DNA of 36,517 bases, from assembly GCA_015665265.1 (NCBI GenBank), contig JADFAM010000051.1:1-36517 (forward strand), given 5' to 3'. The position numbers and the translations under genes were made by a program. This document shows, piece after piece, positions 34,790 to 36,517 of the stretch. Origin of the DNA: Flavobacterium sp. (GTDB taxonomy: Bacteria > Bacteroidota > Bacteroidia > Flavobacteriales > Flavobacteriaceae). Position 1 is the first letter of the stretch, and each line of letters starts with the position of its first letter. Below the pieces are notes generated by a model. The model made no database searches, was not told the origin of the DNA, and saw nothing but the letters and a program-made list of their open reading frames with translations.

Positions 34790-34987
34790 ATGTTAATCAT
34801 TCCAGTTAAAGAAGGAGAGAATATTGATAGAGCTTTAAAGCGTTTCAAAAGAAAATTTGATCGCACAAAGACAATGAGGAACTTACGTGAAAGAAAACAT
34901 TTCACAAAACCATCTGTTGCCAAAAGAGCTCAAAGAATCAAAGCATCCTATGTTCAAGGTTTAAGAACCAAAGAAGAAGTAGGTTAG
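34790..34987 (+). CDS. rpsU: 30S ribosomal protein bS21
   Basis: A 65-residue, highly basic protein: MLIIPVKEGENIDRALKRF followed by RKFDRTKTMRNLRERKHFTKPS and an extended basic C-terminus, the flavobacterial form of bS21. In Bacteroidota ribosomes bS21, with bS18 and bS6, holds the anti-Shine-Dalgarno tail of 16S rRNA so most mRNAs do not use SD pairing. Ribosomes lacking bS21 can pair with SD sequences, so the strong SD of this mRNA should make its translation rise when bS21 is short. It has its own promoter and a strong terminator, making a monocistronic unit. Confidence 0.97.
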   Translation: MLIIPVKEGENIDRALKRFKRKFDRTKTMRNLRERKHFTKPSVAKRAQRIKASYVQGLRTKEEVG

Positions 34988-35003
34988 GCTTAAATAATTT
35001 TAT

Positions 35004-35034
35004 AAAAACCCACATCGAAAGATGTGGGTTTTTT
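35004..35034 (+). terminator. Intrinsic terminator of rpsU
   Basis: A 13-bp perfect stem (35004-35016 with 35021-35033) closes a GAAA tetraloop, core CCCACATC/GATGTGGG, flanked by A-run and T-run. It lies 17 nt after the rpsU stop and separates it from xerC. Confidence 0.92.
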
Positions 35035-35061
35035 ATTTTATATCTAATCATTAATTTAGAG

Positions 35062-35069
35062 TATCTTTA
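35062..35069 (+). promoter_or_regulatory. Candidate -7 element for xerC
   Basis: TATCTTTA matches seven of eight positions of TAnnTTTG and ends 9 nt before the ATG at 35078, so the transcript would be leaderless or nearly so. No -33 TTG at the right distance. Confidence 0.3.
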
Positions 35070-35077
35070 TCTTATAG

Positions 35078-35968
35078 ATGAACTTAATAGATTCTTTCCT
35101 TGAATACTTGCTATTAGAGAAAAAATACTCTTCTCATACTATCAAAGCTTATGAGAGTGATTTAATTTCTTTACAAGATTTTTGTAGGCTAAATTTTGAT
35201 CAAGAAAACATATCACATATTAATTATCCACAAATCAGATCTTGGATAGTTCTATTGGTAGATCATAAATTATCTAACAGAAGTATCAACAGAAAAATAA
35301 GTTCATTAAAATCTTTTTATAAATACCTGCAGAAAATTAAATTGATTGATGTAAATCCTCTGGCCAATCACAAAGCATTAAAAACCTCAAGAAAAATTCA
35401 AATTCCCTTTTCAGCAAGTGAGGTAAATACGGTATTATCAAGTTTTTCAATAGACCATTCATTTGAAGCAAATAGAGATAGGTTAATTGTTGAGTTATTT
35501 TATTCAACAGGTATGAGAAGAGCAGAACTTATTAATTTAAGGATAAATTCTGTAAACTTCGCAGAAAAACAAATTAAAGTTATTGGTAAAAGGAATAAAG
35601 AAAGATTAATTCCTTTGTTGCCAAGTGTCATAAAAAGTTTAGAATCCTATATTAAAGTTAGAGAACTAATTAATAGTCCAGATAGTTTTTTATTTATTAC
35701 TCAAAAAGGAAACAAAGTATACGAAACTCTTGTTTATAGAGTTATAAATAATTACTTTAGTAGAGTTTCTTCTAAGTTAAAGAAAAGCCCTCACATACTG
35801 AGACACTCTTTTGCCACACACTTATTAAATGAAGGAGCAGATTTAAATTCGGTTAAAGAATTGCTAGGACATTCTAGTTTAGCCTCTACCCAAGTTTACA
35901 CACACAATAGCTTGGAGCAATTAAAAAAAGTGTACAAACAAGCTCATCCTAGGAGCACAAAAAAATAA
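35078..35968 (+). CDS. xerC: Tyrosine recombinase XerC/XerD-type, chromosome dimer resolution
   Basis: A 296-residue tyrosine recombinase. The N-terminal SAM-like DNA-binding domain (1-95; FLEYLLLEKKYSSHTIKAYESDL) is followed by the catalytic domain. Visible active-site residues: Arg147 in STGMRRAEL, Lys171 in VIGKRNKER, His239 and Arg242 in SPHILRHSFATHLL, His265 in LLGHSSLAST, and the nucleophile Tyr274 in QVYTHN. All six are present, so it should be active. Length and N-terminal domain match housekeeping Xer enzymes that act with FtsK at dif, not phage integrases. The conserved rpsU-xerC-hpf neighbourhood supports this. Six bases separate it from hpf. Confidence 0.93.
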   Translation: MNLIDSFLEYLLLEKKYSSHTIKAYESDLISLQDFCRLNFDQENISHINYPQIRSWIVLLVDHKLSNRSINRKISSLKSFYKYLQKIKLIDVNPLANHKALKTSRKIQIPFSASEVNTVLSSFSIDHSFEANRDRLIVELFYSTGMRRAELINLRINSVNFAEKQIKVIGKRNKERLIPLLPSVIKSLESYIKVRELINSPDSFLFITQKGNKVYETLVYRVINNYFSRVSSKLKKSPHILRHSFATHLLNEGADLNSVKELLGHSSLASTQVYTHNSLEQLKKVYKQAHPRSTKK

Positions 35969-35973
35969 AATTT

Positions 35974-36282
35974 ATGAAAGTAACCACCCAGTCAGTAAAT
36001 TTTAATGCCTCATCAGACTTAATAGATTTCATAGAAAAAAAAGTTTCTTCATTAAGCAAGTTTCATGATAAGATATTAAATGCAGAAGTTTTTCTAAAAT
36101 TAGAAAATTCTAGTGATAAAGAGAATAAAATAGCAGAGATTAAAATTAATATTCCAGGAAATGAATTAGTTGTAAAAAAACAATACAAAAGCTTTGAAGA
36201 GTCAATAAGTACAGGAGTAGAAACATTAAAGAGAAGGCTCAAAAAATCTAAAGAAAAACTAAGAGACTCGATACCAATATAA
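35974..36282 (+). CDS. hpf: Ribosome hibernation promoting factor / RaiA family protein
   Basis: A 102-residue short-form HPF/YfiA protein: MKVTTQSVNFNASSDLIDF, then EKKVSSLSKFHDKI, AEVFLKLENSS, AEIKINIPGNELVVKKQYKSFEESI and a basic terminal helix VETLKRRLKKSKEKLRDS. The beta-alpha-beta-beta-beta-alpha pattern and basic faces match binding in the mRNA/tRNA channel of the 30S subunit, where these proteins silence ribosomes in stationary phase. The C-terminal dimerisation domain of long HPF is absent. Co-transcribed with xerC in all likelihood (6-nt gap). Confidence 0.9.
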   Translation: MKVTTQSVNFNASSDLIDFIEKKVSSLSKFHDKILNAEVFLKLENSSDKENKIAEIKINIPGNELVVKKQYKSFEESISTGVETLKRRLKKSKEKLRDSIPI

Positions 36283-36306
36283 AAAGCATAAAAAAGCATA
36301 AAAAAG
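36281..36306 (+). repeat. Short tandem repeat of AAAAAGCATA after hpf
   Basis: The 10-nt unit occurs twice in full and then partly (AAAAAG). It begins in the hpf stop codon and ends at the tRNA promoter. Its low complexity makes replication slippage likely; no function is evident. Confidence 0.6.
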
Positions 36307-36337
36307 TTTTAGAAATTAAAAAAACTTATTACATTTG
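36307..36337 (+). promoter_or_regulatory. Promoter of the tRNA-Thr/tRNA-Tyr operon
   Basis: TTTT (36307-36310), 19 nt, then TACATTTG (36330-36337), a perfect -7 element. The following GCAG and initiation region resemble those after the rpsU -7 element (TTTGCAGTCC in both). Confidence 0.75.
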
Positions 36338-36340
36338 CAG

Positions 36341-36358
36341 TCCGTTAGAAATAACGGA
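36341..36358 (+). other. Leader hairpin at the 5' end of the tRNA transcript
   Basis: TCCGTTA (36341-36347) and TAACGGA (36352-36358) form a perfect 7-bp stem with a GAAA tetraloop. Its position at the expected transcription start, 20 nt before tRNA-Thr, suggests a 5' cap-like structure of the tRNA precursor that is removed by RNase P. Confidence 0.6.
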
Positions 36359-36378
36359 TTGTTTTTGTTTAAAAAACA

Positions 36379-36452
36379 GCCGATGTAGCTCAGCTGGCTA
36401 GAGCAGCTGATTTGTAATCAGCAGGTCGTGGGTTCGAGTCCCTCCATCGGCT
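36379..36452 (+). tRNA. tRNA-Thr (anticodon TGT)
   Basis: A 74-nt cloverleaf: acceptor GCCGATG pairs with CATCGGC, discriminator T at 36452. D arm GCTCAGCTGGCTAGAGC. Anticodon stem GCTGA/TCAGC around loop TTTGTAA gives anticodon TGT (reads ACA). T arm contains GGTTCGAGTCC. CCA is not encoded, so it is added by the nucleotidyltransferase, as usual in Bacteroidota. First gene of a tRNA cluster running off the window. Confidence 0.96.
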
Positions 36453-36490
36453 CAAAAACAATAACACGTTCATTTAAATAGTGAAATTTT

Positions 36491-36517
36491 GGGGAGATAC
36501 TCAAGCGGCCAACGAGG
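36491..36517 (+). tRNA. tRNA-Tyr, 5' part only (cut by window end)
   Basis: GGGGAGATACTCAAGCGGCC and the following bases match the acceptor strand and D arm of a class II tRNA. After tRNA-Thr, the flavobacterial order Thr-Tyr-Gly-Thr-tuf makes tRNA-Tyr(GTA) the likely identity. The anticodon is outside the window, so Leu or Ser cannot be excluded from sequence alone. Confidence 0.75.

Noticed and set aside
35078-35968. Tyrosine recombinase as a sign of a mobile element
   Set aside because: Size, domain layout and the rpsU-xerC-hpf context mark a housekeeping Xer; no att repeats, integrase-adjacent tRNA disruption or phage genes are present.
1-36517. CRISPR arrays, insertion sequences, toxin-antitoxin or defence modules
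   Set aside because: No spaced direct repeats, transposase frames or paired small genes of such types were found on either strand.

Overview
The window looks like chromosomal DNA of a marine-type member of the Flavobacteriaceae (Bacteroidota). The evidence is the very low GC content, TAnnTTTG promoter elements, almost no Shine-Dalgarno sequences except a perfect one in front of rpsU, a type IX secretion (T9SS) sorting tail, and a gene order (rpsU-xerC-hpf-tRNA-Thr-tRNA-Tyr) that I know from flavobacteria as the lead-in to the tuf/secE/nusG/rpl-rpo region. No mobile element, CRISPR array or prophage was seen.

Layout. Positions 1-7653: the 3' end of a YfhO-type membrane protein gene, then a minus-strand sensor-like TPR/AraC regulator whose frame has no ATG/GTG/TTG at its natural start, then a plus-strand cell-surface polysaccharide cluster (two GT4 glycosyltransferases, wecB, Wzx-like flippase). 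Positions 7650-16353: a long minus-strand run. It contains a Crp-like regulator with a small DUF6122 membrane protein, the compact operon parA-parB-DUF5683-dapB-lepB-wbqC, then pepD and a nitroreductase. Positions 16470-21473: a periplasmic metzincin-type metalloprotease and a fused 2-oxoacid dehydrogenase E1. Positions 21582-29280: a tight four-gene string, uvrA - LOG-family phosphoribohydrolase - T9SS-exported EEP nuclease/phosphatase - an M1-peptidase-like protein that has lost HExxH and carries a predicted outer-membrane barrel. Positions 29483-34626 (plus strand): PspC-like small protein, K+ channel with RCK domain, AgcS sodium:alanine symporter, ComEA-like HhH protein and acyl-CoA dehydrogenase. 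Positions 34717-36517: the translation-linked end with rpsU, xerC, hpf, tRNA-Thr(TGT) and a truncated tRNA-Tyr.

Most of the window is housekeeping. The points most worth a second look are: the missing canonical start codon of the TPR/AraC gene; a terminator-like hairpin with a competing stem placed inside the first codons of the HhH gene just after agcS; the full-strength anti-SD complement in front of rpsU; and the pseudo-M1/barrel protein coupled stop-to-start with a T9SS nuclease. I found no clear evidence of an entirely new multi-gene system.
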